Notes under the pieces: generated by a model
Database searches by the model: none
What the model saw: the letters and a program-made list of their open reading frames with translations, nothing else
Told to the model about the DNA's origin: nothing
Assembly (NCBI RefSeq): GCF_001611555.1
Contig: NZ_LSGP01000017.1
Coordinates: forward strand, 434,001-498,000
Reading direction: 5' to 3'
Length of the DNA stretch: 64,000 bases
From: Anaerosporomusa subterranea
Lineage (GTDB): Bacteria; Bacillota; Negativicutes; Sporomusales; Acetonemataceae
Shown here: positions 32,251-41,195 of the stretch, piece after piece
Numbering within the stretch: position 1 is the first letter of the stretch
Layout of the letters: each line of letters opens with the position of its first letter
Translations under genes and position numbers: made by a program

Positions 32251-33615
32251 ATGTCAGGATTTACCGCTTTAATTCTGGCCGCCGGTAAGGGGACCCGAAT
32301 GAAGTCGGAACTGCCAAAGGTGCTTCATAAAGTTAGTAGCAAACCCATGCTCTTACGGGTATTGGATGCCGCCGAACAGGCGGGGGCAACAGCCAGTGTT
32401 GCCGTTGTTGGCTTTGGCGCCGATCAAGTTCAAAAAACATTGGGAGCAAGGGCTCAGACGGCTATTCAGGCCGAACAATTAGGCACAGGCCATGCTGTCA
32501 TGCAAGCTGAGTCACTACTGCAAGGCTGCACGGGCACGATTATGGTGCTGTGCGGTGACACGCCACTTCTGCGAGCAGCTACGCTGCAGAAACTTCTCCA
32601 GACGCATCGCCAAGCACAGGCTCAAGCCACGGTACTGACTGCCATCATGCCGAATCCGGCTGGATATGGACGGGTCATTCGAGATCGCTCAGGCAAAGTC
32701 GTAAAGATTGTGGAACAAAAAGACGCATCAGTCGAAGAAGCAGCAGTGAACGAGATTAATACAGGCATTTACTGTTTCGAAAAATCCAGCCTGTTTGCTA
32801 CGCTTGCTTTAATAACTGCAGACAACGCCCAAGGTGAATACTATTTGACTGATGTAATTGGTATTCTTACCGCTCAGAACCAGGCCGTTGCGGCGGTTGC
32901 GGCTGACGAACACCAAGAAACGATGGGCATTAACTCCCGGGCGCAGTTGGCGCAAGCGGAGGCCATCGTACGAAATCGCAAACTTACCGAACTGATGGAT
33001 GCAGGCGTCACCATCATGGATCCGAATAGTGTCTTTGTCGATGACTCGGTATCTGTCGGTTCTGATACTATATTATATCCCTTTACCTGGCTTGAAGGCG
33101 CTACGACAATCGGCTCATGCTGTGAAATTGGCCCTAATACCCGGCTGCAGAATACGGTAGTCGGCGATAACACCGTTATTCACTTTTCGTATACTCATGA
33201 ATGCGAAATTGGTTGCGGGGTTACTGTCGGCCCCTATGTCCATATTCGGCCAGATTCGATTTTGGCGGATGGAGTCAAAGTCGGCAACTTTGTTGAGGTC
33301 AAAAATTCTCAGGTCGGCCCTGGTACCAAATTGCCTCATCTCAGCTATATCGGTGATGCTGATTTGGGAGCAGGGATCAATATCGGTTGCGGCACGATCA
33401 CCGTCAACTATGATGGCAAAAAGAAACACCGCACAGTCATTGAGGACAATGCCTTTATCGGCTGCAACTCAAATCTGGTCGCACCGGTGAAAGTGGGCAG
33501 CGGCGCTTATGTGGCCGCCGGCTCCACTGTTACTAAAAACGTACCACCCGATGCTCTTGGAGTGGCGCGTGCCCGGCAAACCAATATCGAGAATTGGGTC
33601 AAACGGCAACGCTGA
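32251..33615 (+). CDS. glmU: Bifunctional UDP-GlcNAc pyrophosphorylase / GlcN-1-P acetyltransferase
   Basis: 454-residue enzyme making UDP-GlcNAc for peptidoglycan. The N-terminal uridylyltransferase domain has LILAAGKGTRMKSELPKVLH and CGDTPLL. The C-terminal left-handed beta helix (about 250-454) shows hexapeptide repeats and the acetyltransferase residues around HLSYIGDADLGAGINIGCGTI. Full family length. It is followed 30 bases later by prs, the normal Firmicute order. Confidence 0.97.
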   Translation: MSGFTALILAAGKGTRMKSELPKVLHKVSSKPMLLRVLDAAEQAGATASVAVVGFGADQVQKTLGARAQTAIQAEQLGTGHAVMQAESLLQGCTGTIMVLCGDTPLLRAATLQKLLQTHRQAQAQATVLTAIMPNPAGYGRVIRDRSGKVVKIVEQKDASVEEAAVNEINTGIYCFEKSSLFATLALITADNAQGEYYLTDVIGILTAQNQAVAAVAADEHQETMGINSRAQLAQAEAIVRNRKLTELMDAGVTIMDPNSVFVDDSVSVGSDTILYPFTWLEGATTIGSCCEIGPNTRLQNTVVGDNTVIHFSYTHECEIGCGVTVGPYVHIRPDSILADGVKVGNFVEVKNSQVGPGTKLPHLSYIGDADLGAGINIGCGTITVNYDGKKKHRTVIEDNAFIGCNSNLVAPVKVGSGAYVAAGSTVTKNVPPDALGVARARQTNIENWVKRQR

Positions 33616-33645
33616 TTTATATTTTTTTTAGGGGGAAATTTAACA

Positions 33646-34599
33646 ATGGTTTTTGATGACGGAAAACGGCTGCGAATTCTGACAGGTAATGCCCATCCTG
33701 CATTAGCAGAAGAGATCGCATCATATTTGGGACTGTCTGTAGGCGAGGCATTTGTTGGCAAGTTTAATAATGGCGAGATCCAAGTACTCATTGATGAGAG
33801 TGTACGCGGTACAGATGTCTTTATCGTTCAGCCGACCTGCAATCCGGTTAACGAGAACCTGATGGAACTGCTGATTATGGTAGATGCCGTGAAGCGTGCT
33901 TCTGCCCGTCACATTACAGCAGTAATTCCCTATTATGCTTATGCCCGCCAAGACCGTAAGACCCGCGGACGCGAGCCCATTTCTGCAAAACTAGTGGCTA
34001 ATTTGCTGACCACTGCCGGGGTTACCCGTGTTGTAACGATGGACTTGCATGCTGGGCAGATACAAGGCTTTTTTGACATTCCGGTCGATCATTTGCTAGG
34101 TGTTCCTATTCTCAGTGATTATATTGCTTCCAAGCAACTCGATGACTTGGTTGTCGTCTCGCCAGACTTAGGTGGTGTGACCCGGGCCCGGCAACTGGCT
34201 GATCGTTTGCATGCAGATATTGCCATTATTGAAAAACGCCGTCCGGCTCCCGGCGTGGCCGAAGTCATGAACCTGATTGGCAGTGTCAAAGGTAAGACTG
34301 CCGTGATTGTTGACGACATCGTTGATACGGCAGGCTCGTTAACAGAAGGATCTTGCGCCCTAATCGACCGTGGCGCGAAAGCAGTGTATGCCTGCTGCAC
34401 TCATCCGGTGCTCAGCTACCCGGCGATTGAGCGGATCGAAAAATCATGTATTACCGAGCTGATCGTCACCAATACTATCCCCTTACCGCCAGAAAAGCAA
34501 AGCCCGAAAATCAAGACATTGTCTGTTGCGCCGTTATTCGGTGAAGCGCTGATTCGAATATTCGGCGATTTGTCGGTAAGCAAACTATTCACAGTATAA
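33646..34599 (+). CDS. prs: Ribose-phosphate pyrophosphokinase
   Basis: 317-residue PRPP synthase. FNNGEIQV and the ATP-binding [16 protein letters not shown] are present. The catalytic flexible-loop Lys/Arg lie in EKRRPAPG, and the PRPP-binding loop is [11 protein letters not shown]. It makes PRPP for nucleotides and, through PurR, the signal for purine control. GGGGGAAA precedes the ATG. Confidence 0.97.
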   Translation: MVFDDGKRLRILTGNAHPALAEEIASYLGLSVGEAFVGKFNNGEIQVLIDESVRGTDVFIVQPTCNPVNENLMELLIMVDAVKRASARHITAVIPYYAYARQDRKTRGREPISAKLVANLLTTAGVTRVVTMDLHAGQIQGFFDIPVDHLLGVPILSDYIASKQLDDLVVVSPDLGGVTRARQLADRLHADIAIIEKRRPAPGVAEVMNLIGSVKGKTAVIVDDIVDTAGSLTEGSCALIDRGAKAVYACCTHPVLSYPAIERIEKSCITELIVTNTIPLPPEKQSPKIKTLSVAPLFGEALIRIFGDLSVSKLFTV

Positions 34600-34641
34600 G
34601 AATGAAACCACATAGAGGCTTGGGTTGAGAAAAAAGTAATT

Positions 34642-34770
34642 AACGTTAACCACAGAGTACGCTGAGGGTATGCACAGAGGATATTGATACCTTTTGTCTA
34701 TTTTATAAACAATGCTATCATTGCCATCTGTGTCCTCTGTGAACCCTCTGCGCACTCTGTGGTAAAACGT
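34642..34770. repeat. Family B palindromic repeat, copy 8
   Basis: AACGTTAACCACAGAGTACGC on the left pairs with GCGCACTCTGTGGTAAAACGT on the right. GAGGG/CCCTCTG units lie inside; A/T-rich centre around 34690-34710. Separates prs from the deacetylase gene. Confidence 0.8.
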
Positions 34771-34820
34771 AATCCTTTCCTTAGCCTCCTGCCAGATCTC
34801 CACGAGAGAGGGAAATTTCA

Positions 34821-35654
34821 ATGTTTGAAACCAATCTGCGGCTGACCAGTATTTTGGGATTGCTGACAGTTGTTGTGGTTATCAGTCTGTTTTTAGATTA
34901 TTGCCGCCTGCTTAGACGGCCAGCCCGCATTGGTCTGTGGCTGGCCATCCTTTGCATTTTGGCCGGATTTGCGTTAACGCTGCAGGCCGTGTTGCCGGGG
35001 AACCATTTTTACGGTCCTGTTTTTAGTGAAGCTGCGACTCAGGAGCGGGTGGTGGCGCTGACATTTGACGATGGTCCCTATCCCCCTTATACGCAACAGA
35101 CATTAGCGGTACTAAAGGAAAATGGCGTGCCAGCCACGTTCTTCTTAGTCGGCAAAAATGCTGAAAAACATCCTGAATTAGTTGCGCAAATCGTGGCTGA
35201 AGGCCATCAGATTGGCAACCATACATACTCACATACTGATCTATTGAAACTAGATCGCGCTCAAGTCGCGGCCGAGGTTGACAAGACGCAACAGATATTG
35301 GCTACCATCACCGGCCACGCACCCGAGGTTGTGCGGCCGCCGCATGGTTTTCGTGATGCTGTGATTATGGATGTCATGGCTGAGCGGAATCTAACAGTGG
35401 TGGAATGGTCTGTGATGTGTAGAGACTGGGTCAATCCAGGCGTGGAGGCGATTGCCAGCCGAGCTGTCAGCAAGGTAAAAAGCGGCTCGATTATCCTTTT
35501 ACATGATGGTGACGGCGTAGCCGCAAACGCCTCAAGGGCGCAAACCATTGAAGCTACCCGACGAATCATTCACGAGCTAAAGAGCCAAGGCTATCGGTTC
35601 GTCACCGTGAATGAGATTCTCAAGACAACGGCAAAGGAGGGGGCGAAACTGTGA
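34821..35654 (+). CDS. Membrane-anchored polysaccharide deacetylase
   Basis: 277 residues. Two hydrophobic segments in the first 60 residues anchor a NodB-homology domain outside the membrane. Motif 1 is ALTFDDGPYPPYT (catalytic Asp, metal Asp), motif 2 HTYSHTD (metal His pair), motif 3 RPPHGFRD, and motif 5 IILLHDGDG. Members remove N-acetyl groups from peptidoglycan or related glycans. The stop overlaps the pth start by four bases (GTGA), so the two are coupled. Confidence 0.92.
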   Translation: MFETNLRLTSILGLLTVVVVISLFLDYCRLLRRPARIGLWLAILCILAGFALTLQAVLPGNHFYGPVFSEAATQERVVALTFDDGPYPPYTQQTLAVLKENGVPATFFLVGKNAEKHPELVAQIVAEGHQIGNHTYSHTDLLKLDRAQVAAEVDKTQQILATITGHAPEVVRPPHGFRDAVIMDVMAERNLTVVEWSVMCRDWVNPGVEAIASRAVSKVKSGSIILLHDGDGVAANASRAQTIEATRRIIHELKSQGYRFVTVNEILKTTAKEGAKL

Positions 35655-36211
35655 AAATTATTGCCGGACTTGGCAATCCGGGCTCTGAATACAGCGCTAC
35701 CCGCCACAATGTCGGCTTTTTGGCAGTCGAAGAATTGGCAAAGCGCTGGGACGTTGATTCCTGGCGTAATCGTCACGAGGCGCTTTGCGTCGAATATCGT
35801 GGCGGGAGCGAGCCCGTACTTTTGGTCAAGCCCCAGACCTACATGAACCTAAGCGGCTCCGCCGTCGGGGAGCTTGTACGCTGGTATAAGCTGAAGGCTG
35901 AGGATGTCATCGTCATTTATGATGATCTCGATCTGCCGGTGGGCAAGCTTAGACTGCGGCCACAGGGCGGCTCGGGTGGTCACAAAGGGATTGAATCCTT
36001 GCTGGTCCATCTGAGTACTGAAAACTTCTGCCGTATTCGGGTTGGCATCGGCCGCCCGCCGGCAGGTTGGGAAACCGCTAACTATGTATTGGGCCGCTTC
36101 TCGCCAGAGGAAACCCCTTTAGTGGCAGAAACGATTGTTAAGGCTGCCGACGCGGCAGAATATATACTGAAACATGGCATCACTAAGGCGATGAACCTAT
36201 ATAGCCGGTGA
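35651..36211 (+). CDS. pth: Peptidyl-tRNA hydrolase
   Basis: 186-residue enzyme that recycles peptidyl-tRNA. GLGNPGSEYSATRHNVGF contains the catalytic His19, and the family motifs KPQTYMNLSG, IYDDLDLPVGKLRLR and GGSGGHKGIES follow. GTG start overlapping the deacetylase stop, with AAAGGAGGGGG upstream. It closes the glmU-prs-pth block seen in B. subtilis (ctc absent). Confidence 0.97.
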   Translation: MKIIAGLGNPGSEYSATRHNVGFLAVEELAKRWDVDSWRNRHEALCVEYRGGSEPVLLVKPQTYMNLSGSAVGELVRWYKLKAEDVIVIYDDLDLPVGKLRLRPQGGSGGHKGIESLLVHLSTENFCRIRVGIGRPPAGWETANYVLGRFSPEETPLVAETIVKAADAAEYILKHGITKAMNLYSR

Positions 36212-36235
36212 TCTAAAATGGAAAGAGGCGGGCTT

Positions 36236-36667
36236 ATGAAAAAGTATCTGGTTATCGGTGTATTGCTTTTTTGTTTGTTATTTGTAAGCGCAGTTCCCAT
36301 AACACAAGCTTTGAGCATCGGCGATATCTTTAAAGTTGGCGGGATTGGATTTCTTATTGATCAATTTGCTAAGCCGTTAAATAATTTCATCAATACCATA
36401 ACGTTTAAACATGGCGCAGGTCATGACTATGCGACCAAAGTTGTTCCCATCCTTTCGTTTGGCAATGGAGGACACGTGGGCGCGGCTCAAGTTATGGGGT
36501 CTCAGGAGTTAATCGACAAAACGCAAGCTGTTATCCAAGTTGAAGATGATTTTAGTGGAAAAACGTTTCGGGTGAAAGTGTTAATCCCGATCGATAGCAA
36601 GAACCCAATAAACTTTTCGCGCGTACAGGGTGTAGGGGTATCGGCGATAATAGACGTTAAAATCTAA
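36236..36667 (+). CDS. Small secreted or periplasmic protein, unknown
   Basis: 143 residues with a signal peptide (KKYLVIGVLLFCLLFVSAVPITQA). The mature part starts LSIGDIFKVGGIGFLIDQFAK, then a soluble domain (GHDYATKVVPILSFGNGGHVGAAQVMG) ending in VGVSAIIDVKI. I do not recognise the family; basic/glycine-rich composition and export are all that can be said. ATG 36236 has GAAAGAGG upstream and is preferred over 36218. It sits between pth and a family A repeat. Confidence 0.7.
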   Translation: MKKYLVIGVLLFCLLFVSAVPITQALSIGDIFKVGGIGFLIDQFAKPLNNFINTITFKHGAGHDYATKVVPILSFGNGGHVGAAQVMGSQELIDKTQAVIQVEDDFSGKTFRVKVLIPIDSKNPINFSRVQGVGVSAIIDVKI

Positions 36668-36676
36668 CTATTCTGA

Positions 36677-36697
36677 GCGTGTTTCAAAAAAACACGC
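36677..36697. terminator. Hairpin after the small secreted gene
   Basis: GCGTGTTT (36677-36684) / AAACACGC (36690-36697) with a five-base loop. No T-run follows on the plus strand, so its strength is doubtful. Confidence 0.5.
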
Positions 36698-36711
36698 AAC
36701 CATAAAAAAGG

Positions 36712-36890
36712 GAGGCTGTTAGAAAATGTCCAGATGCTAGGAACAGCGAGGTTTGTGCCGCGCCGCGTACATAAGGCACGCAAGCAAGCAAACCTCGTCG
36801 TGATTGCGCAGCTCTTGACGCTTTAGCGCCGTAGAGTTGGCGGCATACCCCTCGCGGGTACAACGCAGATGGTCGTTTTGTAACAGCCTC
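36712..36890. repeat. Family A hairpin element, copy 8
   Basis: Arms GAGGCTGTTA (36712-36721) and TAACAGCCTC (36881-36890), the same arm sequence as copy 1 but with the core in opposite orientation (CAGATGCTAGG on the left, AACGCAGATGG on the right). Contains GCGTACATAAGGCACGC and GCGCTTTAGCGCC-like hairpins. Confidence 0.8.
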
Positions 36891-36913
36891 TATCTGAAAG
36901 TGGGATACGAACC

Positions 36914-38155
36914 ATGCTGACCGCTCTCTATGCTGATAAGAATGGAAAGATCTATGACGCGCCAGGCTATCAGGCGGTTGGTCGTTCTGGCGACGCTGTT
37001 GCACTGCTCAGTGAGTCTGACATGATTCCGTTGCCGCCGAGCGCTGAATTGATGTTCTTGCCTGGTCGCAGCGCTGTCGCTGGGCAAAAGGGCGCTATTG
37101 AGCCGATTGCTCGGGAACTGTTTGCTGTAGCGGCGATTTTGCCGGCAGGCTATACGCGTACCGTGCTGCCAGCCTTTGCCAAACTTCCTGACGCGCCGCA
37201 TTTGCCGCTATTTGGTTATACAGCGGTGGCGTTTAAAAACGGCAAGTTATTGGTAGCTGCCGTGAAAAGCGACGATAACGCGAAATGGGATCCTCGCCGC
37301 TACAATGGCAGCGACTTGGCTCATCGTGTTGCCGAAATTAAACGCGACTTGCCCAATAATCGAATTGTTGATCAATTGGCAAATTGTTCACAGACTTGGC
37401 ATTGCCTGACAGCGCAAAACCTGTTTTATCGGCGCTGGGAAGCAGGCATACCGGCGTCACCTGTCTGTAATGCCAATTGCTATGGCTGCATTTCCCTGCA
37501 ACCAGCCGAGTGTTGTCCTTCGCCGCAGAGCCGTATCGAATTTGCGCCGACAGCGGCCGAGATCGCGGCAGTTGGTGTATATCACCTGTCGACCGCGCCT
37601 GAGGGGATTATCAGTTTCGGACAAGGCTGCGAAGGCGAGCCGTCTCTAGCTTTTGAAAACATCAGTCAGGCGATCCGTACTATTAGAAGCCAAACTGATC
37701 GGGGCTTGATTAACATCAATACCAACGCCGGCTTTAGTGTTGGCATTCGCAGCATTGCTGACGCTGGACTCGATACCATGCGCGTCAGTATGATTAGCGC
37801 GATTCCTGAAGTCTATCAGGCCTATTATCGAGCCAATTACCAGCTTGATGCTGTGGCTGCGTCGATAGATTACGCCAAATCGCGCGGCATCTATGTTTCC
37901 ATCAACCTGTTGCTGTTTCCCGGACTCAATGACACACCTGACGAGATCCGCGCCTGGCAGCAATTTATCGTCGACCACCAGATTGATATGATTCAACTAC
38001 GTAACCTCAACGTCGACCCCGATGATTTTTGGCAGTTCATGGATCGACCCGCGGCAACAGCAGTTGGTGTCAAAACGTTTATTGAAGCGCTGCGCCAAGC
38101 GTCGCCGAAACTGGTAGTAGGCAGCTTTAGCCGCTATGTACGATGTGTTGAGTAA
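36914..38155 (+). CDS. Radical SAM protein with N-terminal extension
   Basis: 413 residues. A non-catalytic N-terminal region of about 170 residues precedes the radical SAM core. The iron-sulphur motif is SPVCNANCYGCISLQ (CxxxCxxC, near residue 185). GCEGEPSLAFENI follows, then later strand motifs ININTNAG, LDTMRVSMISA, ISINLLLFPGLNDTP and IQLRNLNVDP. This arrangement resembles activase- or MoaA-like radical SAM proteins. The substrate is unknown. The ribosome site is weak (GTGGGA). Confidence 0.85.
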   Translation: MLTALYADKNGKIYDAPGYQAVGRSGDAVALLSESDMIPLPPSAELMFLPGRSAVAGQKGAIEPIARELFAVAAILPAGYTRTVLPAFAKLPDAPHLPLFGYTAVAFKNGKLLVAAVKSDDNAKWDPRRYNGSDLAHRVAEIKRDLPNNRIVDQLANCSQTWHCLTAQNLFYRRWEAGIPASPVCNANCYGCISLQPAECCPSPQSRIEFAPTAAEIAAVGVYHLSTAPEGIISFGQGCEGEPSLAFENISQAIRTIRSQTDRGLININTNAGFSVGIRSIADAGLDTMRVSMISAIPEVYQAYYRANYQLDAVAASIDYAKSRGIYVSINLLLFPGLNDTPDEIRAWQQFIVDHQIDMIQLRNLNVDPDDFWQFMDRPAATAVGVKTFIEALRQASPKLVVGSFSRYVRCVE

Positions 38156-38199
38156 AACGAAGTTGCGTTATATCGAAGAGTAATGAATAGGGCGAAGGT

Positions 38200-38312
38200 A
38201 CGATCAACCGCAGTGCGCAGAGGTCGCAGAGGGTTGCGAAAGCCTATTTATTATAATAAAATTTTCCCTCAGGGTATCCTCCGCTTACTCTGCGTACTCT
38301 GTGGTTAACGTC
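38200..38312. repeat. Family B palindromic repeat, copy 9
   Basis: TACGATCAACCGCAGTGCGCAGAGG on the left; CCGCTTACTCTGCGTACTCTGTGGTTAACGT on the right; A/T-rich centre around 38245-38265. Just upstream of the rpmE promoter. Confidence 0.75.
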
Positions 38313-38346
38313 CGTTATTCTCCAGAAAATAAAAGTTTTTGTGATG

Positions 38347-38375
38347 TTGCTTAGATAATTAGCTTGTGCTATAAT
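38347..38375 (+). promoter_or_regulatory. Sigma-A promoter of rpmE
   Basis: The -35 is TTGCTT (38347-38352), with a 17-base spacer and -10 TATAAT (38370-38375) with TGC extension. Confidence 0.75.
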
Positions 38376-38423
38376 AATTTAGCGTGAAAGGTGTTTCTCC
38401 AGAAATAAGTGAGGTGCGATAGA

Positions 38424-38627
38424 ATGAAAGAAAAAATTCATCCCAAATACGGCGAAACGAAAGTGACCTGCGCCTGTGGCAGCACTTTCATGTCCGGCTC
38501 TGTTAAAAAAGAACTGCGTGTTGACGTTTGCTCAGCTTGCCATCCCTTCTTCACTGGTCAGCAACGCAACATGGCTGCTCGCGGCCGCATTGAGAAGTTC
38601 AACAAGCGGTATGGTTCAGGACAATAA
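38424..38627 (+). CDS. rpmE: 50S ribosomal protein L31, zinc-binding type
   Basis: 67 residues. The C+ form: CACG near the N-terminal half and CSACHPFFTGQQ give the four zinc-binding positions (three Cys plus Cys/His). C+ L31 often serves as a zinc store, replaced by a C- paralogue under zinc starvation. ATG 38424 is preferred over the frame start 38409 because GAGGTG lies between. It stands before prfA's block, as rpmE does in B. subtilis (rho and tdk not seen). Confidence 0.95.
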   Translation: MKEKIHPKYGETKVTCACGSTFMSGSVKKELRVDVCSACHPFFTGQQRNMAARGRIEKFNKRYGSGQ

Positions 38628-38702
38628 TACAGGCTGGTTGTGTAAAGTCAGCCAATCGGCAGAGCAGCGATGCTCTGCCGTATTTATATGTTTCGAAGTT
38701 TT

Positions 38703-38989
38703 GAAACTAGTTGGAAAAGCCCCAGATGTCGTTGCATACGAGACAGGATGCGACTTGAAGATGTCAAGTCTATTAGTTTCGTAGGAACAGCGAGGCTTGC
38801 GTCGCGACGCGTACAAAAAGGTACGCTAGCAAGCAAACGTAGTCGTGATTGCGCAACTCTTGGCGCTTCAGCGCCTTTCGCCGCTCCCGGCCATCCATGG
38901 CCTTTGCGGCACCTGGACGTCCTGTCCAATGGAGTTGGCGGCATACTCCTTGCGAGTGCAACGCAGGTGGGGATTTTACAACGGTTTCC
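38703..38989. repeat. Family A element, copy 9 (long form)
   Basis: Arms GAAACTAGTTGGAAAAGCCCC and GGGGATTTTACAACGGTTTCC pair with compensated differences. Contains GCGTACAAAAAGGTACGCTAGC and the extra segment shared inverted with copy 2 (TGGACGTCCTGTCCAATGG). Fills the rpmE-DUF1385 gap (38628-39005), where long frames are not genes. Confidence 0.75.
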
Positions 38990-39005
38990 GAAGGGAGGGG
39001 TCGCG

Positions 39006-39893
39006 ATGAGTAAACCGAAGCCTAGTATCGGCGGTCAAGCGGTTATTGAGGGCGTCATGATGAAAGGGCCGACTCATATCGCCACCGCTGTGCGCGAACC
39101 ATCCGGAGCTATTGCCTTGCAGAAGGAACTGGTGACCTCCATTGGCGATCGGTATCCAATTCTGAAAAAACCTATGTTGCGCGGTGTTATCGCTCTTGGT
39201 GAATCTTTGATATACGGTCTGAAAGCATTGTCGTTTTCGGCTCAAGCCGCAGGCGAGGAAGACGAACAATTGACGACAAAAGAAATTGCCATGACCATGC
39301 TGTTTTCATTGGGCTTGGCGATCCTGCTGTTTGTCATCATTCCAACCTTTGCTGCCAAATATATTCACAATACAATTACCGATCCGCGTCTCCTAAATTT
39401 GTTTGAGGGCGGACTGCGGATGACCATTTTCATTCTCTATATTGTGGGCATTTCTTCGCTGAAAGACATTCAACGGGTATTTCAATACCACGGAGCTGAA
39501 CATAAAACGATCCATGCCTATGAGGCTGGTGCTCCGCTTGATGTTGAACACATAAAAACCTATAGCCGTCTGCATCCCCGCTGTGGTACCAATTTCTTGC
39601 TGATTGTTATGGTAGTCAGCATTATTATGTTTGCATTTTTAGGCTGGCCGGACTTGTTTTGGCGAATAATGTCCCGGATTCTGTTGCTGCCAGTGGTTGC
39701 CGGCATCTCCTATGAGATCATTCGCTTTGCCGGTCGCAGTCAGAATCGCTGGGTAGCATGTGCTATTACTCCCGGGCTATGGCTACAGTACTTGACAACG
39801 CGGGAACCTAGCGATGACCAAATAGAAGTAGCAATTGCCGCATTTGAAGCTGTTCGTCCGCCAGATGAGGACTTAAGCACGGAGAACGGTTGA
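39006..39893 (+). CDS. DUF1385 membrane protein (YqhQ family)
   Basis: 295 residues. KPSIGGQAVIEGVMMKGPTHIATAVREPSG is the characteristic opening. Four or more hydrophobic helices follow (about 100-125, 140-165, 200-240), with the conserved YHGAEHKTIHAYEAG and LHPRCGTNFL segments. Function unknown; a His/Glu cluster in EHKTIHAYE may bind metal. Commonly found between rpmE and prfA in Clostridia and Negativicutes. ATG 39006 has AGGGAGGGG upstream; the frame open to 38670 passes through repeat DNA. Confidence 0.9.
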   Translation: MSKPKPSIGGQAVIEGVMMKGPTHIATAVREPSGAIALQKELVTSIGDRYPILKKPMLRGVIALGESLIYGLKALSFSAQAAGEEDEQLTTKEIAMTMLFSLGLAILLFVIIPTFAAKYIHNTITDPRLLNLFEGGLRMTIFILYIVGISSLKDIQRVFQYHGAEHKTIHAYEAGAPLDVEHIKTYSRLHPRCGTNFLLIVMVVSIIMFAFLGWPDLFWRIMSRILLLPVVAGISYEIIRFAGRSQNRWVACAITPGLWLQYLTTREPSDDQIEVAIAAFEAVRPPDEDLSTENG

Positions 39894-39943
39894 CGTGTGA
39901 GTTATAACTCCACTCAGCTAGTTTAGATGTGAGGGAGCATTTT

Positions 39944-40062
39944 ATCACAGAGTACACAGAGGGTTCGTCGAGTACGCAGAGGGAACGCAGAAGTTTCTAT
40001 AAATATAACGCAGCCCTCTGCGGGACCCTCAGCGCTCTCTGCGTACTCTGCGGTTAACGCGC
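39944..40062. repeat. Family B palindromic repeat, copy 10
   Basis: ATCACAGAGTACACAGAGGG and GTACGCAGAGGGAACGCAGA on the left; CCCTCTGCGGGACCCTCAGCG, CTCTGCGTACTCTGCGGTTAACG on the right; A/T-rich centre near 40000. Precedes prfA. Confidence 0.8.
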
Positions 40063-40130
40063 GTGGTCTCGTACTCTCTTTGAATGTCTCGACGGTTTTA
40101 ACTGCCAGTATGTTAAGTGAGGTGACCTCT

Positions 40131-41195
40131 TTGCTCGATAAATTACAATTGATTGAAGACCGCTATCTTGAGCTAGAGAATTTGATCAGTGATCCGACTG
40201 CCATGCAGAACATGGAGCTTTGGCAGAAGAATTCTAAGGCTCATTCTAAACTCTCCGGTATTGTTATGAAATTCCGGGAATATAAAGAGGTCCAGCAAGG
40301 GCTGGCTGATACACGCGAATTGCTGAAGGAAAGTGATCCGGAACTGCGCGAGATGGCTGCGTCTGAATTTGATGATCTCAAAGCCAGAAACGAAGTTCTT
40401 GCAGAAGAGCTGCGAATTCTGTTATTACCTAAAGACCCCAATGATGAGAAAAATGTCATTGTTGAAATTCGCGGTGGCGCTGGCGGTGATGAAGCTGCGC
40501 TGTTTGCGGGTGATTTATTCCGTATGTATTCTCGCTATGCTGAAAATCAAGGCTGGCGAACTGAGCTTTTAGACTCGAGTCCAACCGGTTTGGGCGGGTT
40601 CAAGGAAGTTGTATTTCTGATCGAAGGCGATGGAGTATACAGTAAATTAAAGTTTGAGAGCGGCGTACACCGTGTGCAGCGAGTGCCAGCAACAGAAGCC
40701 AGCGGCCGTATTCACACCTCTACAGTTACCGTGGCAGTTCTCGCGGAAGCTGAGGATGTCGATGTCCAGATCAACCCGAACGATCTGCGGATTGACACCT
40801 ATTGCGCCAGCGGCGCAGGCGGTCAGCACATCAATAAAACTGAGTCTGCGGTACGCATCACCCATTTGCCGTCAGGTATTGTCGTGCAATGTCAGGATCA
40901 GAAATCGCAGTTGAAAAATCGTGAAAAAGCGATGAAAGTACTCGCTGCCAGACTGCTTGAAGCTGCCCAGGAATCGGCACATGCCGAAGAGGCGGAAGCC
41001 CGTAAAAATCAAGTGGGCACCGGCGACCGCAGCGAACGTATTCGTACTTACAATTTTCCGCAGGGACGGGTTACCGACCACCGCATTGGTCTGACTCTGC
41101 ACAAATTAGACTTTATATTGAACGGTGACTTGGATGAATTGACTCAGGCGCTGGTGACAGCCGCCCAGAGCGAACGGTTGAAGCAGGTGGAGTAA
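40131..41195 (+). CDS. prfA: Peptide chain release factor 1
   Basis: 354 residues. The GGQ catalytic motif ([16 protein letters not shown]) and PAT anticodon-like recognition tripeptide ([10 protein letters not shown]) identify RF1, which reads UAA/UAG. A TTG at 40131 is the likely start: GAGGTGA lies seven bases before and the product then opens [14 protein letters not shown], the family norm. The frame extends to 40080 without a ribosome site. Its stop overlaps the prmC ATG. Confidence 0.96.
   Translation: MLDKLQLIEDRYLELENLISDPTAMQNMELWQKNSKAHSKLSGIVMKFREYKEVQQGLADTRELLKESDPELREMAASEFDDLKARNEVLAEELRILLLPKDPNDEKNVIVEIRGGAGGDEAALFAGDLFRMYSRYAENQGWRTELLDSSPTGLGGFKEVVFLIEGDGVYSKLKFESGVHRVQRVPATEASGRIHTSTVTVAVLAEAEDVDVQINPNDLRIDTYCASGAGGQHINKTESAVRITHLPSGIVVQCQDQKSQLKNREKAMKVLAARLLEAAQESAHAEEAEARKNQVGTGDRSERIRTYNFPQGRVTDHRIGLTLHKLDFILNGDLDELTQALVTAAQSERLKQVE

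Noticed and set aside
38670-39005. N-terminal extension of the DUF1385 protein
   Set aside because: The open frame runs through a family A repeat; ATG 39006 has a strong ribosome site and gives the usual family N-terminus.
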